From positions 62,001 to 126,000 of the forward strand of contig NZ_JANIPJ010000002.1 in NCBI RefSeq assembly GCF_024623455.1: DNA of 64,000 bases. Direction: 5' to 3'. The number at the start of each line of letters is the position of its first letter. Within the stretch, counting starts at the first letter, position 1. The stretch is from Paenibacillus soyae. Lineage in GTDB: Bacteria; Bacillota; Bacilli; Paenibacillales; Paenibacillaceae. The translations under genes and the position numbers were made by a program. This document shows, piece after piece, positions 1 through 8,016 of this stretch. Under the pieces are notes generated by a model. It worked only from the letters and a program-made list of their open reading frames with translations, was not told where the DNA came from and did no database searches.

Positions 1-228
1 CATGGCGTATAGTTCGTCTTCCAGCTGTTCCGCCTTTTTGCTCATGAAAGCCCTCACATCGCTAAGGGCTTGATTATATAGGAACGGACCGAATTCGCTC
101 AGCATAAAATCTACCAGAAGCTCAGCCTCCAGATTTCCGAGAGATTCCGATCTCTCGCGTTCATAGTAGCTGATCAGACTCGCAATCATCTCTTCTTTCC
201 GCTCTCTTGGGAGCTTCATCGCTAGCAT
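1..228 (-). CDS. DUF2164 family protein (3' end cut by window edge)
   Basis: The reading frame runs off the left edge, so the last few residues are missing. About 76 residues are visible. It begins MLAMKLPRE and continues with the charged helical pattern of DUF2164 (RERKEEMIASLISYYERE, then LLVDFMLSEFGPFLYNQALSD). That family is usually 80-90 residues and its function is unknown. The start at 228 has an AGGAGGAGG Shine-Dalgarno 8 nt upstream; an in-frame ATG at 219 is the alternative. It is the most downstream visible member of the minus-strand run. The family call is by pattern memory and no function is implied. Confidence 0.75.
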   Translation of the reverse strand, partial: MLAMKLPRERKEEMIASLISYYERERSESLGNLEAELLVDFMLSEFGPFLYNQALSDVRAFMSKKAEQLEDELYAM

Positions 229-246
229 GCCGCGCACCTCCTCCTA

Positions 247-648
247 TTATCTTTTACGCTTAATGACAAAAGCATTATCGGCTTTCTCAAATCCCAGCTT
301 CGGATAATAGTCGAGCGCACCTGGCGCGGAGAGCAGTACAAGCGAACATTGTTCGCCGATTTGATTCTGGATCCGGCTCACAAGCTCATTGCCGATCCCG
401 TGCTTCTGATAGCTTCCGTCAACCGCCAGATCGGACAGATAGCAGCAGTAGGAATAATCCGTCAAAGCTCTCGCAAGGCCGACCAACTTCTCTCCGTCCC
501 ACGCGGAGACGATAAGCGTGGCGGAATCGATCATTTTCTGAATGCGCGCAAGATCGTCGGAAGGCCTCTTAATCCCAGAGCTTTGGAACACTCGAGCCAC
601 GTCGTTTGCCATCGGCTTTCTCACATCGGAATACGTAATCCTAATCAT
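247..648 (-). CDS. GNAT family N-acetyltransferase
   Basis: A small acetyltransferase of about 133 residues, expected to move an acetyl group from acetyl-CoA to an amine. The GNAT fold shows in the central strand LSDLAVDGSYQKHGIG, which holds the acetyl-CoA pyrophosphate loop (Q-K-H-G-I-G), followed by the helix NELVSRIQNQ and the C-terminal YYPKLGFEKADNAF motif typical of GNAT proteins. I chose the ATG at 648 (MIRITYSDV), which sits behind GAGAGGATGGAAGCC; an upstream in-frame ATG at 681 would add 11 residues. It lies between another GNAT gene and the DUF2164 gene on the same strand. The substrate cannot be told from sequence. Confidence 0.88.
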   Translation of the reverse strand: MIRITYSDVRKPMANDVARVFQSSGIKRPSDDLARIQKMIDSATLIVSAWDGEKLVGLARALTDYSYCCYLSDLAVDGSYQKHGIGNELVSRIQNQIGEQCSLVLLSAPGALDYYPKLGFEKADNAFVIKRKR

Positions 649-661
649 GGCTTCCATCCTC

Positions 662-1090
662 TCACAAAATTTGATTGCCATGCACGACGCCGAACATCCC
701 CGTCATTCCATCGTGGCGCTGGAACCCGTAACGCTGGTAAAAGGGCTCCTTCCCTTGCGCCGCGAACAATCCGACAAATGCCTTCTCCGGCGCATGTTCT
801 TTCAGATGGCTCGTGATTGCTTCCATGATCATCTGGCCTATGCCTTTATTTTGATGATCTGGCGACACGGCTATATCTTGAATATAGAAGTAGATATGTC
901 CATCGCCGACAACGCGGCCCATCCCTACTACGCGATCGCCATGCTGAGCGACGACTCCGAACAATGATTTGGGCAATGAATGTTCAGCCGCTTCAAAATT
1001 CATGTAATCCTTCCAGCCTACTTCCGTGCAAAGCTGTACGTATTCTTCAATCGTCGGTACTCGATTAGTTAATTGATATTCGTTGTTCAT
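662..1090 (-). CDS. GNAT family N-acetyltransferase
   Basis: A 142-residue acetyltransferase of the GNAT superfamily. The acetyl-CoA binding signature is IQDIAVSPDHQNKGIGQMI at about residues 70-88 (Q-N-K-G-I-G loop), and the C-terminal FYQRYGFQ segment is the usual strand after the active site. It is clearly diverged from the neighbouring GNAT at 247-648, so this is not a recent tandem duplication. Its start codon lies inside the stop region of the upstream kinase-like gene (4-bp overlap), with AAGGAG 7 nt before the ATG, so the two are probably translated from one message. The acceptor substrate is unknown. Confidence 0.88.
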   Translation of the reverse strand: MNNEYQLTNRVPTIEEYVQLCTEVGWKDYMNFEAAEHSLPKSLFGVVAQHGDRVVGMGRVVGDGHIYFYIQDIAVSPDHQNKGIGQMIMEAITSHLKEHAPEKAFVGLFAAQGKEPFYQRYGFQRHDGMTGMFGVVHGNQIL

Positions 1091-1950
1091 ATGGTCTCCT
1101 TAGCGTTTGTCCAAGCCCAATAAAACTCGACCAGGGACTGGTATCTTCTTTCACGATCAGCGCTCGCAGCGCGAAGCGCAACTTCATAAAGACCCTTACT
1201 CGCCTCCCACTTCTCGATCGAACGATCCAACTCTCCGCCTAGAAGCGAGAAGGCCATCGCCCCCATATTAAATACGTTCGTAATTTCGTCGATCTCTGCC
1301 CCCAGTTGAAACTCTTCGGGCGACATAAATCTTTTTGAACCCCAGAGCCTGCCCATTGTATTGATAAATGGTTTCTTCTGATAGACATCAATATCGCAAA
1401 TTTTAGTAGAATGGGTCGCAAAATCATAAAGAATGCTTCCGTCATAAAAATCAACGGCAACGAAGCCTTGATCCGCCACATGAAGATGAAAAACAAAAAG
1501 CTGCTCCAGCGATGTCAAACGAGCATCGAGCGGAAGCTGCTTATAGCGATAATAAGGCGACGCGGGGTCCTCGTATTTGGCCGGGGGCGGAAACGTCCAA
1601 TGCGGATGAAGATTCTCGCCATCGAACCATTCGAATACCGCAGCGAAGCCTTCTCCCGCATGGAAATGATCAACAAGCTTAACAAGGGAGGGATGCGCTA
1701 AACGTTGGTACAGAGGAATGGCAGCCTGCAGCCGTTCTATAGCCTCTTGCGGTTCGCCATTATAATGAATCGTTTTTGCACCGGCATATTTCACAAATTT
1801 CTTCCCAGCCGGCGTCTCGATACCGAACGAAATATTGCCGGAATCCTGTTGGTCGAACACCGCGAACACTTCCCCCAGCTCCGTTACCCATTCCAAGCTG
1901 TGGGGCTCCTTTAATTGGAATGTGATTTCGTTGAGCTTGATCATCTCCAT
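1087..1950 (-). CDS. Protein kinase-like protein with degenerate catalytic motifs
   Basis: A 287-residue protein resembling a single-domain Ser/Thr kinase fold. Possible kinase elements are KKFVKYAG (lysine strand), HPSLVKLVDHFHAGEGFAAVFEWFDG (N-lobe to hinge), FVAVDFYDGSILYDF in place of the HRD catalytic loop, KICDIDVYQ in place of DFG, and a C-lobe with MSPEEF and a closing arginine-rich helix. The loop keeps Asp but lacks the His-Arg-Asp triad and the usual Asn, so it may be a pseudokinase or an atypical small-molecule kinase. The start at 1950 has GGAG 7 nt upstream, and the gene overlaps the downstream GNAT by 4 bp. The fold call is an inference; no substrate is proposed. Confidence 0.6.
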   Translation of the reverse strand: MEMIKLNEITFQLKEPHSLEWVTELGEVFAVFDQQDSGNISFGIETPAGKKFVKYAGAKTIHYNGEPQEAIERLQAAIPLYQRLAHPSLVKLVDHFHAGEGFAAVFEWFDGENLHPHWTFPPPAKYEDPASPYYRYKQLPLDARLTSLEQLFVFHLHVADQGFVAVDFYDGSILYDFATHSTKICDIDVYQKKPFINTMGRLWGSKRFMSPEEFQLGAEIDEITNVFNMGAMAFSLLGGELDRSIEKWEASKGLYEVALRAASADRERRYQSLVEFYWAWTNAKETI

Positions 1951-1952
1951 AG

Positions 1953-2498
1953 TTATTCTCCATTGTAAGATTCGTATACGACATTACCTTCAAGATCAAT
2001 CGCCCGTATATGAACGGGAAGCTTTATTCGAGACTCATCTGCCAAAAACCATGCACGTTTGTCTTCATATTCAATTATTTGGGCGGATTTCACACCTGAA
2101 TTTATAATGACGATTTGAGCAATTGCAGGATCGAGAACTGCCCCGTAATAGAAGGCTTCTTCTCCATTGGCTCGTTCCGATACGTGCCACGAAATGCCAT
2201 CATCGGATTGCAAAGCTGCATTTCCGCCGGAATGAAGAAGCTCAAGGCCAAACTGTTTATCTTTAAAATACGCATATCGAATGGAATGACTATCGACCTC
2301 ATACAAAGTAAACACTTGATCCTCTTTGATCTGCGTAACGATGATTTCATTAGAGCCGCTATGTATATCATTTAGTTCCCGCATGATTTCGTTCTGCATC
2401 GTGGAGCGTGACGAATAATATACAATCGAGCATGCAAGTACAACGAATAGAATAACAGAAAACCAGAGACCTTTTCCAATTCTAAAACGTTTCATCAT
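1953..2498 (-). CDS. Hypothetical membrane-anchored protein
   Basis: I do not recognise this 181-residue protein. It has a short basic N-terminus (MMKRFRIGKGL), one hydrophobic helix at about residues 10-28 (SVILFVVLACSIVYY), and a roughly 150-residue outward-facing domain rich in beta-type segments. This suggests an N-terminally anchored extracytoplasmic protein. A cysteine in the helix (LACS) is not placed like a proper lipobox because hydrophobic sequence follows it. The start overlaps the 3' end of the HAD hydrolase gene by 4 bp (ATGA), and only 2 bp separate its end from the kinase-like gene, so it belongs to the same transcript. Its role is unknown. Confidence 0.7.
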   Translation of the reverse strand: MMKRFRIGKGLWFSVILFVVLACSIVYYSSRSTMQNEIMRELNDIHSGSNEIIVTQIKEDQVFTLYEVDSHSIRYAYFKDKQFGLELLHSGGNAALQSDDGISWHVSERANGEEAFYYGAVLDPAIAQIVIINSGVKSAQIIEYEDKRAWFLADESRIKLPVHIRAIDLEGNVVYESYNGE

Positions 2499-3157
2499 AA
2501 CAGCTGCCGAAGCTCTCTAATATCATGAATATGCGCAATCGGACGGACCCCCATTTGGGCCATTTTTTCTGTATCCGCATTGTAGGCGACGAATGGGATG
2601 CCCGCTGCTTCTGAGGCCGCACCGTCAATCCATGCATCGCCAACGGACAGCCATTCCCTGGCAGGGACATGCTCATAGCTATCTAACACGGCGTGGAACC
2701 CGTCAGGGGAAGGCTTCATCCCATTCATATATTCCCGACCAATAACGATATTGAAGTAGTCGAATATATGGTGACCTCGTAATGCGGCAACTGCGGCAGC
2801 AATCGAGTTGTTGGTGACAATAGCCAAATAGTACTGACCCTGTAATTCGGACAGCAGCTCTGTCACACCCGCTTCTAACTCCGCGAATTCCATTCCCGCC
2901 GTTTCGAATCGCTTCGGTATCTCCCACATTTCATCGATCAATTGCTGGTTCATGAGCTTCGTCTCGATCGCCGTTTTGATGATGGTTGCTGTTGTATGCA
3001 CCGCAAGAGGCAAGTGATTAGGCAATATTCCGCGCTTGACGAGGAGGCGGTACGTTTCCTCCTTCATCCCTTGAAAGTCGATACTTGATTTCAAGATCGT
3101 ATTGTCCATATCGAAGATGATCCCTTTAACCCGGTTGCTCCTGTGTTGCACCTGCAT
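2495..3157 (-). CDS. HAD superfamily hydrolase (phosphoglycolate phosphatase-like)
   Basis: A 220-residue haloacid dehalogenase-type hydrolase, probably a small-molecule phosphatase. All four HAD motifs are visible: I as FDMDNT at about residues 15-20 (nucleophile and acid/base Asp), II as VTNN, III as the lysine in KPSP, and IV as GDAWIDG. Between motifs I and II lies a helical cap of about 75 residues (subfamily I, C1 cap). The start has AAAGGATG upstream. It overlaps the following membrane protein gene by 4 bp and lies 6 bp from the upstream methyltransferase, so it is co-transcribed. The substrate cannot be assigned from motifs alone. Confidence 0.88.
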   Translation of the reverse strand: MQVQHRSNRVKGIIFDMDNTILKSSIDFQGMKEETYRLLVKRGILPNHLPLAVHTTATIIKTAIETKLMNQQLIDEMWEIPKRFETAGMEFAELEAGVTELLSELQGQYYLAIVTNNSIAAAVAALRGHHIFDYFNIVIGREYMNGMKPSPDGFHAVLDSYEHVPAREWLSVGDAWIDGAASEAAGIPFVAYNADTEKMAQMGVRPIAHIHDIRELRQLL

Positions 3158-3163
3158 ATGGCA

Positions 3164-3976
3164 TCATCCTTTCCTTCCAATATACAGCAGATGCGAAGAC
3201 GTGCCCAGTATATAAGGATTCTCCGACTCCTTCAAGACGAGCTGCATCATTTGGCGGAATTCTTCATCCCCTCTTCGCTTCCAATAGTCCCATTGCTCTT
3301 GAATCATAGCGCCTGCGATGCTTCCGGAGCCAATCAGCTTCTCTGTCTTGAAACCATGCTTCTCCATGAAAGGAATAATCTCGTCGATATGAAAATAATA
3401 AGCCCCCGTGAACCGACCCGGATCACTGTGGTTGAAGATTCCGGTTTCCATGAATCCGCAAATACCGTCTATCGTATGGTTTGGCTTCCAATGCTCGGGA
3501 TACATAAGCGATGTAGTCAGAAACCGAGTCCGGGACATCATGGCGACGAACACAACCCCTCCCGGCTTCGTCACGCGATACAGCTCTTCCACAGCTTTCG
3601 CTCGATCTGCCTCCTGCTGCAAATGATACAGCGGTCCTAACATGAGAGCGGCATCGAACGTTTTGTCCGCGAATGAACCAAGATCCCGCGCGTCAGCCGT
3701 ATAGAAGCCGTCGAACCGATCGGTCAATCCATGCTCTTGCGCTTTTTGCTCCGCAATTTCTACCATCCTTGGAGTCAAATCGGTTAACGTTATTCGATAC
3801 CCTCTTCTCGCAAGCTCTAACGCATATTTCCCAGGACCGGCGCCATTATCCAGAACGCTGCCCTCGGACGGAAGATTGCGTACAATATGGTGGAGATTCA
3901 CCTGAAATTCGAGCGGCTCCCGATCGAGACGCCCCCACTCGTCGAATGTATGATAATAAGAAATGATTGGATTCAT
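3164..3976 (-). CDS. Class I SAM-dependent methyltransferase
   Basis: A 270-residue Rossmann-fold methyltransferase. SAM-binding motif I is VLDNGAGPGKYALELARRG at about residues 41-59, followed by the acidic motif II (ITLTDLTPRMVEIA) and motif III/IV with DAALMLGPLYHLQ. The C-terminal third is the family-variable substrate region. The length fits the methyltransferase_11/25 group, which acts on small molecules; the substrate is unknown. The start ATG is preceded by GGGGCGGGAAG. It lies 18 bp downstream of a small membrane protein gene and 6 bp upstream of the HAD gene. Confidence 0.87.
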   Translation of the reverse strand: MNPIISYYHTFDEWGRLDREPLEFQVNLHHIVRNLPSEGSVLDNGAGPGKYALELARRGYRITLTDLTPRMVEIAEQKAQEHGLTDRFDGFYTADARDLGSFADKTFDAALMLGPLYHLQQEADRAKAVEELYRVTKPGGVVFVAMMSRTRFLTTSLMYPEHWKPNHTIDGICGFMETGIFNHSDPGRFTGAYYFHIDEIIPFMEKHGFKTEKLIGSGSIAGAMIQEQWDYWKRRGDEEFRQMMQLVLKESENPYILGTSSHLLYIGRKG

Positions 3977-3994
3977 GGACTTCCCGCCCCTTCT

Positions 3995-4291
3995 TTACCG
4001 CTTCCGTCGATGCCAAATCGTCGAAATGGCGAACCTGCCAAAGTAATACACAGCTGCAAGGAGCAAGAACGCCGCCGCAACTGTTATCCATGACAAGAAG
4101 TCGAACCGCGGAATCGTTCCGAATGACACCTGATGCTGCAGGTTATCTACTGATTCATATTGATTAATGATGTCGGGCACATAATTATACGTGAGCACAT
4201 ATCCCTGATAGACATTCCAGCCCACCCAGCCTAACACAACCAATAGAGCAACCGCTAATGACTCCCAAATCCATCTTTTGTTAAGCTTCAT
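3995..4291 (-). CDS. Small two-helix membrane protein
   Basis: A 98-residue protein I do not recognise. It has two predicted transmembrane segments, residues about 9-30 (LAVALLVVLGWVGWNVYQGY) and about 67-85 (ITVAAAFLLLAAVYYFG), with a polar loop between them and a basic C-terminus (WHRRKR), suggesting both ends face the cytoplasm. A good AGGAG lies upstream of the ATG at 4291. It is the first gene after the terminator at about 4325-4367, so a promoter probably lies within 4292-4325 or inside the terminator region. No function is inferred. Confidence 0.7.
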   Translation of the reverse strand: MKLNKRWIWESLAVALLVVLGWVGWNVYQGYVLTYNYVPDIINQYESVDNLQHQVSFGTIPRFDFLSWITVAAAFLLLAAVYYFGRFAISTIWHRRKR

Positions 4292-4324
4292 CCCTTTGAA
4301 TCTCCTATATTTGATGTGATAAGA

Positions 4325-4367
4325 GAAGAACCCACCTTTGGCAAGGAACCTAAGGTGAGTTCTTCTT
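4325..4367 (-). terminator. Intrinsic terminator of the PPOX gene
   Basis: An imperfect inverted repeat (GAAGAACCCACCTT against AAGGTGAGTTCTTC) with a small loop, followed on the minus strand by a T-rich stretch. It lies between the end of the PPOX gene at 4445 and the next gene start at 4291, so it probably ends the 5011-4445 transcript. Confidence 0.6.
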
Positions 4368-4444
4368 CATTTGTCTTCCTATATTGTACCATCATCTTCC
4401 AAACAAAGGGAACACTAATTTGAGTGAATGGGGAGCGACTCCTC

Positions 4445-5011
4445 CTAATCTCCAATTCCAACCTCGAACGTCCTGCCTAATGGCGTTAGGATCCCATCCA
4501 TGCTAACCGCGTTTTTATTTTTCCGGTATTGAACAAGCTCGTCATCCGATTTATTATTCGCCCACTTCAACAGAAGATCTCTTTCTCCCTCGAATGAATA
4601 CAGAGGCACGCTGAAGCCGCAGGACGTTTTAACGATATCAACGTCCGAGACAATAATTTGCCGGTAGCCTGGCAATAACTCGAATAGAGGCGCCAATTGT
4701 TCCCACTCCTCTGTTCCCGGAAGCACAACTTGAGCCGTGCCGTATAACCTCAAGATGAGAGGTTTTCCTTGGAAAGCCACAAACATAAAGGTTATCCGAT
4801 TCGTCTCCGTCAAATGCGCGCTAGTCTCGTTCCCGCTTCCCGTTAGATCGAGATACGCAACCCGATTGGGAGAGAGAATTCGGAAGACGTCGTGCCCCTT
4901 GGGCGAAATATTCACATGACCTTCTGCCCCAGCCGTCCCGACAAAAAACATCTTCTGCTCTTGAATAAAAGCCTCATGCTCGGGCCTCATCGCTTCATAA
5001 CTTGTTCCCAT
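4445..5011 (-). CDS. Pyridoxamine 5'-phosphate oxidase-family (PPOX) protein
   Basis: A split-barrel flavin- or heme-binding type protein of about 188 residues. The N-terminal half carries the PPOX pattern (MFFVGTAGAEGHVNISPKG, then VAYLDLTGSGNETSAHL, then ITFMFVAFQGKPLILRLYG), which lines the FMN site in this superfamily. Its actual substrate is unknown; related proteins reduce small molecules or F420-like substrates, and the name does not imply vitamin B6 metabolism. I start it at the ATG at 5011 because GAGG lies 8 nt upstream; a GTG at 5020 is in frame but overlaps that Shine-Dalgarno. It ends before a terminator. Confidence 0.85.
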   Translation of the reverse strand: MGTSYEAMRPEHEAFIQEQKMFFVGTAGAEGHVNISPKGHDVFRILSPNRVAYLDLTGSGNETSAHLTETNRITFMFVAFQGKPLILRLYGTAQVVLPGTEEWEQLAPLFELLPGYRQIIVSDVDIVKTSCGFSVPLYSFEGERDLLLKWANNKSDDELVQYRKNKNAVSMDGILTPLGRTFEVGIGD

Positions 5012-5029
5012 ATCTCTCACCTCGCTTGT

Positions 5030-5698
5030 TTATTCTTCCTCCGCTACCTCCAAATTTCCATTCTCATGATAGCTGTTATATTCGATCGTTTTTGCGGTTC
5101 GAAGCGCCGTCTCTTTGCCGAATAGCGTCTCAACCAGAAATAGCGACATATGGATTCCTGACGAGACGCCGCCCGAAGTCATAATCCGCCCGTCTTTTAC
5201 CGCAACTTTATCCTTGATGACTTCTATTCCCCTCTTCTTGTTACTCAAATACGAAAAAACAAGATGATGCGTCGTTGCTTTTTTGCCATCCAATAGTCCC
5301 GCTTCCGCCAAAATAAGAGCGCCTGAGCATACGGAGCAAATCACTTCGGCCTGCTTGGAGCTCGAGAGGATGTACTCCATCGCGGCTCTGCTCTTGATCA
5401 GCTTCTGAACCGCTCGAAGAGGCCCCCCAGGCACAATCAAGATATCAAAAGCCGGTGCCGTGCTTACACTATAATCGGCTTGAACAAGCGTTCCCGCATG
5501 GGATTTGATCATTCCGCCATCCTCGGAAATCGTTTTGACTTGGAACGGTGTCCTCTTAGGCAGTACTCTTCGGTACAACAATACCGTTTGCTGCAATCTC
5601 GAGTAGGCCGTTAAAGCCAACACTTCCGCCGGACCCGCATAATCTAAAATATCCATACCATCGTAAATCCATATTCCAACCTTATACGATTTTCTCAT
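5030..5698 (-). CDS. DJ-1/PfpI family protein (isonitrile hydratase-like)
   Basis: A 222-residue class I glutamine amidotransferase-like protein. The nucleophile elbow is ICSVCSGALILAEAGLLDG, and the downstream KKATTHH segment is typical of the branch containing isonitrile hydratase and the sensor domains of AraC-type GATase regulators; no DNA-binding domain is attached here. The N-terminus KVGIWIYDGMDILDYAGPAE is also characteristic. I chose the ATG at 5698 with AGGGGA 6 nt upstream; a longer frame to 5764 would overlap the preceding gene heavily. It overlaps the end of the P-loop kinase gene by 17 bp. The reaction is uncertain. Confidence 0.83.
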   Translation of the reverse strand: MRKSYKVGIWIYDGMDILDYAGPAEVLALTAYSRLQQTVLLYRRVLPKRTPFQVKTISEDGGMIKSHAGTLVQADYSVSTAPAFDILIVPGGPLRAVQKLIKSRAAMEYILSSSKQAEVICSVCSGALILAEAGLLDGKKATTHHLVFSYLSNKKRGIEVIKDKVAVKDGRIMTSGGVSSGIHMSLFLVETLFGKETALRTAKTIEYNSYHENGNLEVAEEE

Positions 5699-6230
5699 TG
5701 ATTCCCCTAGAGTCATTGACCAAAAATCTTGGATTCTCCATGATCTCTTTGACAACCTCTTCAACGACTAGATTCGTTGTATAGATCCTATGATTAGCTG
5801 GAGGATTGGAGTGTTTAATCTCCTCCAGTCCGGCAAGACAGCGGTGTCCCATTTGAAACTCGGGTTTCCGTTCCGCATCCCTGCGCAGTAACTCGTGTTC
5901 GTCCACCATGAGCACAACGAATTTGACCAGGACTGACGAATCCTTGATTTCGTTCCTAATCCGTGCAGCATTCTGAGGAAATCCGACGTAGTCAATGACC
6001 ACGTCATGATCATGCTCCAAGTAGTTTTGAGTAAGCGCCAAAATATTTTTCCAAATAAGATCCGTATGATATTGGCTTAGCCAAGGCATTTCGTAGCCGC
6101 CTACTACCATTCGATCGACGAGATCCCCCTCGATATACGCGCTTCGGCTTAAGCTTCGAGCGATGATCTTGGAGGTCGTGGATTTCCCCGCTCCGGCCGG
6201 CCCGGAAATGATATATACCGTTCTGCTCAT
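5682..6230 (-). CDS. P-loop kinase-like AAA family ATPase
   Basis: A 182-residue nucleotide-binding protein of the adenylate/shikimate-kinase-like P-loop group. Walker A is ISGPAGAGKSTTSK near the N-terminus, a Walker B-like strand is DVVIDYVGFP, and the lid-like region contains LLRRDAERKP. The length and layout fit the small-molecule or nucleic-acid end kinases often called AAA family ATPase. The ATG at 6230 has GGAG 9 nt upstream, whereas the ATG at 6239 directly abuts it. The 3' end overlaps the DJ-1-family gene by 17 bp. The substrate is unknown. Confidence 0.8.
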   Translation of the reverse strand: MSRTVYIISGPAGAGKSTTSKIIARSLSRSAYIEGDLVDRMVVGGYEMPWLSQYHTDLIWKNILALTQNYLEHDHDVVIDYVGFPQNAARIRNEIKDSSVLVKFVVLMVDEHELLRRDAERKPEFQMGHRCLAGLEEIKHSNPPANHRIYTTNLVVEEVVKEIMENPRFLVNDSRGINEKIV

Positions 6231-6303
6231 TCTGATCATCTCCAGATTCTACTAAACTGGATTCCTTATCCAACGCGATCATACCAAATGTCCGTTTACG
6301 CGT

Positions 6304-6594
6304 CTAGGGTCCCGTGCCTACGCTATTTACCGTCCATATGAAGCCATTCTTGTTCAAATAGAATACATTTATCTCATCTTTTGTTTGATGACTAAAATAT
6401 CCGTCCACATTATAAAGATGTCCGTATTCCTGGTCGATTCTTTTCATGTCATGGATGTCTATTTGTATGCTCTGAATCGGCCTCAAATGAAAAAAAACGT
6501 AACGACGAATTGCAAGCTCCGGCGACAGAAACGAGATCATCCATGCCGCGACTAGCGCAGCGCCGATAATCGCAGCCATCAAGCGTTTATTCAT
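6304..6594 (-). CDS. Hypothetical membrane-anchored protein
   Basis: A 96-residue protein with one N-terminal hydrophobic segment (residues about 6-24, AAIIGAALVAAWMISFLS) and a polar domain of about 70 residues with aromatic residues and no cysteines. It is probably anchored and outward-facing. I do not recognise a family. It starts 8 bp inside the end of the phosphoesterase gene, so the two are translated from one message. The last residues (SVGTGP) end just before a short gap leading to the kinase-like gene at 6230. Confidence 0.62.
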   Translation of the reverse strand: MNKRLMAAIIGAALVAAWMISFLSPELAIRRYVFFHLRPIQSIQIDIHDMKRIDQEYGHLYNVDGYFSHQTKDEINVFYLNKNGFIWTVNSVGTGP

Positions 6595-7291
6595 TTTTGA
6601 CTTTCACTACCCGATATTCACCATCTTCATAAATCAATCCATTCAACTGCATGCCATACGCGCATCCGCCGTCGATACCGATCTTGTTTTCGCCAAACCA
6701 TATGTCCGGAGTCCCGTGAATATCGATCGTTTTCGTATGACCGAATATGACATGACGATCGTGCTTGAGGCTGGATTGAATAAAAGCGTTCTTGATGTAC
6801 ATAAAATCATGCTCGGGCTGCTCTCTCCAATCCGGATAATCGGGATTTAATCCGGCATGAACATAGATGTGCTCGCTGTCTTCGAAATACAGCGGTAACG
6901 AGTCCAAAAACGCGATATGATGACCGTACTGTGTGCGAATCCATTCGATTGCCTTGTCTAACTGCTCCTCCGTAACTTCATCCCCAGAATGGCAATAGCT
7001 TTGAATGGTTTGTGCTCCTCCATGCTCCAAAAACTTGGCTTTCACGTCAGGGCTCGCCTTCCGAATCAAATCTACGAGACGCTGATCATGATTCCCTCGC
7101 AGGGCGATTGCCCGATCCTGCTGAACGAGCTCCATCACCTTCTCCACAGCGGCTTTGCTGTTCGGACCTCGATCCACATAGTCGCCAAGCAAAATCAGTT
7201 GATCCGTTCGCGAATCGAATTCGACCGCCTCAAGCAGCTGATTCAGTTGATCGACACATCCATGGATATCGCTGACCATAATTTTTCTCAC
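6587..7291 (-). CDS. Metallophosphoesterase, ApaH/PrpE-like Ser/Thr phosphatase
   Basis: A 234-residue calcineurin-like phosphoesterase. All metal-binding blocks are present: SDIHG near the N-terminus, GDYVDRG, RGNHD, and later IFGHT. This arrangement matches the symmetric diadenosine tetraphosphatase/PrpE and bacterial PPP-phosphatase group, acting on Ap4A or phosphoproteins in the cytoplasm. It begins with GTG (MRKIMVSDIHG) behind AGGAGG 9 nt upstream. Its 3' end overlaps the following small membrane protein by 8 bp. The metal chemistry is secure; the physiological substrate is not. Confidence 0.88.
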   Translation of the reverse strand: MRKIMVSDIHGCVDQLNQLLEAVEFDSRTDQLILLGDYVDRGPNSKAAVEKVMELVQQDRAIALRGNHDQRLVDLIRKASPDVKAKFLEHGGAQTIQSYCHSGDEVTEEQLDKAIEWIRTQYGHHIAFLDSLPLYFEDSEHIYVHAGLNPDYPDWREQPEHDFMYIKNAFIQSSLKHDRHVIFGHTKTIDIHGTPDIWFGENKIGIDGGCAYGMQLNGLIYEDGEYRVVKVKNE

Positions 7292-7317
7292 CCCTGGACG
7301 CCTCCTTGTTGTTCATG

Positions 7318-7992
7318 CTATCGAGCAGCATTCATATATATGTTGTACAAAGCCGAGCTTCGCGCTAAACATTCCAAATATATTTGTCTGACTTCTTCAT
7401 TCGAACTTAATTTCAAATAGCTTTCATTTCTTAATATATCAATAAGCGGGAGCATTAGATGATAATAGTCCGGACTATTTTCTTTTAATAGAATGGTTTT
7501 GTAGCGGAGAAGTACCGACGGATAACCATCATCCAGTAATCGAAACTTGCACTTTTCCAGCTCCCTATGGAGAAACGTTTGAATCTCGCTTGCCAGGAAC
7601 CGCCCGTTGGCCGAGGTGGATGAAGGCGCTCCAATAAAGCAATTGCTTACAGTCGAACGGTACCGATAATGGTCTTTGAACCACTCTTTCCTAACGGTAA
7701 AGCTATGCCAATTTTTGACCTCTTGGTATCGGTGCCCGAGCGCTTTAGGCTCGCTAGAATAAGATCGATTCTCTCCTAGATTTAAAATATAGTCGAAGAT
7801 CCTTGCGTTCGTTTCTTTGTCCGTTACGCTCGTCAACGAACACCAGCAGCAGTAGTTTGAATCTACGTTTGCTAGAATACACACCTCTTCTATGGGGCTC
7901 ACGTATATCGTGAGATAGATGTCCTTGCCACTCACATCATAATTAGGTTGGACACCATTGTCTGCGGAAATGAGATTGTAGGACTGCACCAT
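7318..7992 (-). CDS. Hypothetical protein
   Basis: A protein of about 224 residues that I do not recognise. There is no signal peptide or membrane helix. Notable are a cysteine-rich patch (SNYCCWCS) at about residue 45 and a C-terminal half dominated by helices (LLRYKTILLKENSPDYYHLM onward). The first ATG of the frame is at 8007, but three ATGs occur within 16 nt and AAAGGG best fits the third at 7992 (MVQSYNLIS); the start is therefore uncertain by five residues. It lies 10-25 bp after the PPOX gene and 27 bp before the phosphoesterase, in the same transcript. Confidence 0.6.
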   Translation of the reverse strand: MVQSYNLISADNGVQPNYDVSGKDIYLTIYVSPIEEVCILANVDSNYCCWCSLTSVTDKETNARIFDYILNLGENRSYSSEPKALGHRYQEVKNWHSFTVRKEWFKDHYRYRSTVSNCFIGAPSSTSANGRFLASEIQTFLHRELEKCKFRLLDDGYPSVLLRYKTILLKENSPDYYHLMLPLIDILRNESYLKLSSNEEVRQIYLECLARSSALYNIYMNAAR

Positions 7993-8016
7993 CTTCATCC
8001 CTTTCATGCTAAGCCG

